Shown: positions 37,368 through 37,921 of the stretch, piece after piece
Layout: each line of letters opens with the position of its first letter
Numbering within the stretch: the first letter of the stretch is position 1
DNA from: Ureaplasma sp. Hg1
GTDB lineage: Bacteria > Bacillota_I > Bacilli_A > Mycoplasmatales > Mycoplasmoidaceae
Direction: 5' to 3'
DNA: 37,921 nt
Assembly (NCBI GenBank): GCA_021378535.1
Contig: JAACJV010000009.1
Span: 1-37,921 of the forward strand
The notes under the pieces: model-generated
Told to the model about the DNA's origin: nothing
Databases searched by the model: none
What the model saw: only the letters and a program-made list of their open reading frames with translations
Translations under genes and position numbers: made by a program

Positions 37368-37921
37368 ATGTCTTTAGAAGCAATCAAAAGAAAAATATCA
37401 TCTGTTCAAACAACTGCTAAAATTACAAAGGCAATGCATTTAGTAGCATCGTCAAAATTAAGAAAACAAAAAAAATTATATTTGGATATTCAAGATTATT
37501 ATCAAGAATATTACAATGTTGTAGGATATTTATTATCAATTTGTGGAGATGTTGAATTCTTGAAAGTTAAAGAAGCTAAAGATTCAAGGTTATATATTGT
37601 CATTAACTCAACAATGGGTTTATGTGGATCATATAATGCGAATGTTAGCAAATTAGCTTATTCATTAGTTAGACCTCAAGATAAAATAATTGTTATCGGA
37701 CGTCGTGGAGTAGATTTTTGAAAAACTAAAAAAATGGGTGATCAAATTATCAATACTTATAACTTCAACGATAATGAATTCGATTATGATGTATGTGCTC
37801 GTTTAGGAGCAGATATCCTTAAATTATATAAAAGCGGAGAAATTAATGAAATTAAAATGTTATATACTAAATTTGTTAATGCATTAACTTTCACTGCAAC
37901 CAAAATGGATGTTATCCCTTT
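37368..37921 (+). CDS. atpG: ATP synthase F1 subunit gamma (3' truncated by window end)
   Basis: Central rotor shaft. The N-terminus SLEAIKRKISSVQTTAKITKAMHLVASSKLRK is the family's coiled-coil start, and STMGLCGSYNANVSK is its most conserved internal block. TGA Trp at 37719 (VDFWKTKK) continues the frame to the window end, 184 codons visible. It starts 2 nt after the preceding gene with GGAATGGG upstream. The beta and epsilon subunits should lie just beyond the window. Confidence 0.95.

Overview
The window comes from a low-GC Mollicutes genome (Mycoplasma/Spiroplasma relatives) that reads UGA as tryptophan. Many conserved proteins are intact only if UGA is Trp. In S3 the family's invariant early tryptophans (codons 18 and 22) are both TGA; S14, S8, L16, SecY, RNase HII and the ATP synthase subunits show the same. 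TGG is also used (for example in L2). I joined reading frames across TGA, so most coordinates are longer than a standard-code caller would give. The genus cannot be fixed from the sequence alone.

Layout. (1) Positions 1-860: the end of one gene and two small unknown genes, closed by a terminator. (2) 887-4096: a promoter placed almost on the start codon, then rbgA, rnhB and fhs, then a terminator. (3) 4168-19976: one long S10-spc-alpha ribosomal super-operon, rpsJ to rplQ, with secY, adk, map, infA and rpoA. It has a near-consensus promoter, a structured 5' leader and a strong terminator. (4) 20088-24247: ecfA1-ecfA2-ecfT-truA, the energy-coupling module of a vitamin transporter followed by a pseudouridine synthase. 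EcfA2 and EcfT both carry large insertions. (5) 24346-26111: ychF and tdk. (6) 26519-31689: an accessory cell-surface block with two related family-2 glycosyltransferases, a convergent flippase-like membrane protein, UDP-galactopyranose mutase and a serine hydrolase. It looks like a small galactofuranose-containing glycolipid or surface polysaccharide cassette. (7) 31820-37921: the F-type ATP synthase operon, atpI-like, atpB, E, F, H, A, an extra membrane protein, then atpG running off the end.

The most notable signals are modifications of core machines. Three proteins that ring the ribosomal polypeptide exit tunnel (L22, L23, L29) all carry long Lys/Ala/Pro/Thr tails resembling linker-histone tails; the L22 tail is built from five 51-bp tandem repeats. 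S3 and S5 also have extra tails. ATP synthase alpha has about 190 extra C-terminal residues: a low-complexity linker and then a compact domain that resembles PUA/ASCH folds. Directly after it, between atpA and atpG, lies an unrecognised two-helix membrane protein that uses eight UGA codons and so is invisible under the standard code. The c subunit carries the side-chain set known from Na+-binding rotors, and the b subunit has a lipoprotein signal.

No tRNA, rRNA, CRISPR array, insertion sequence or prophage gene was recognised.
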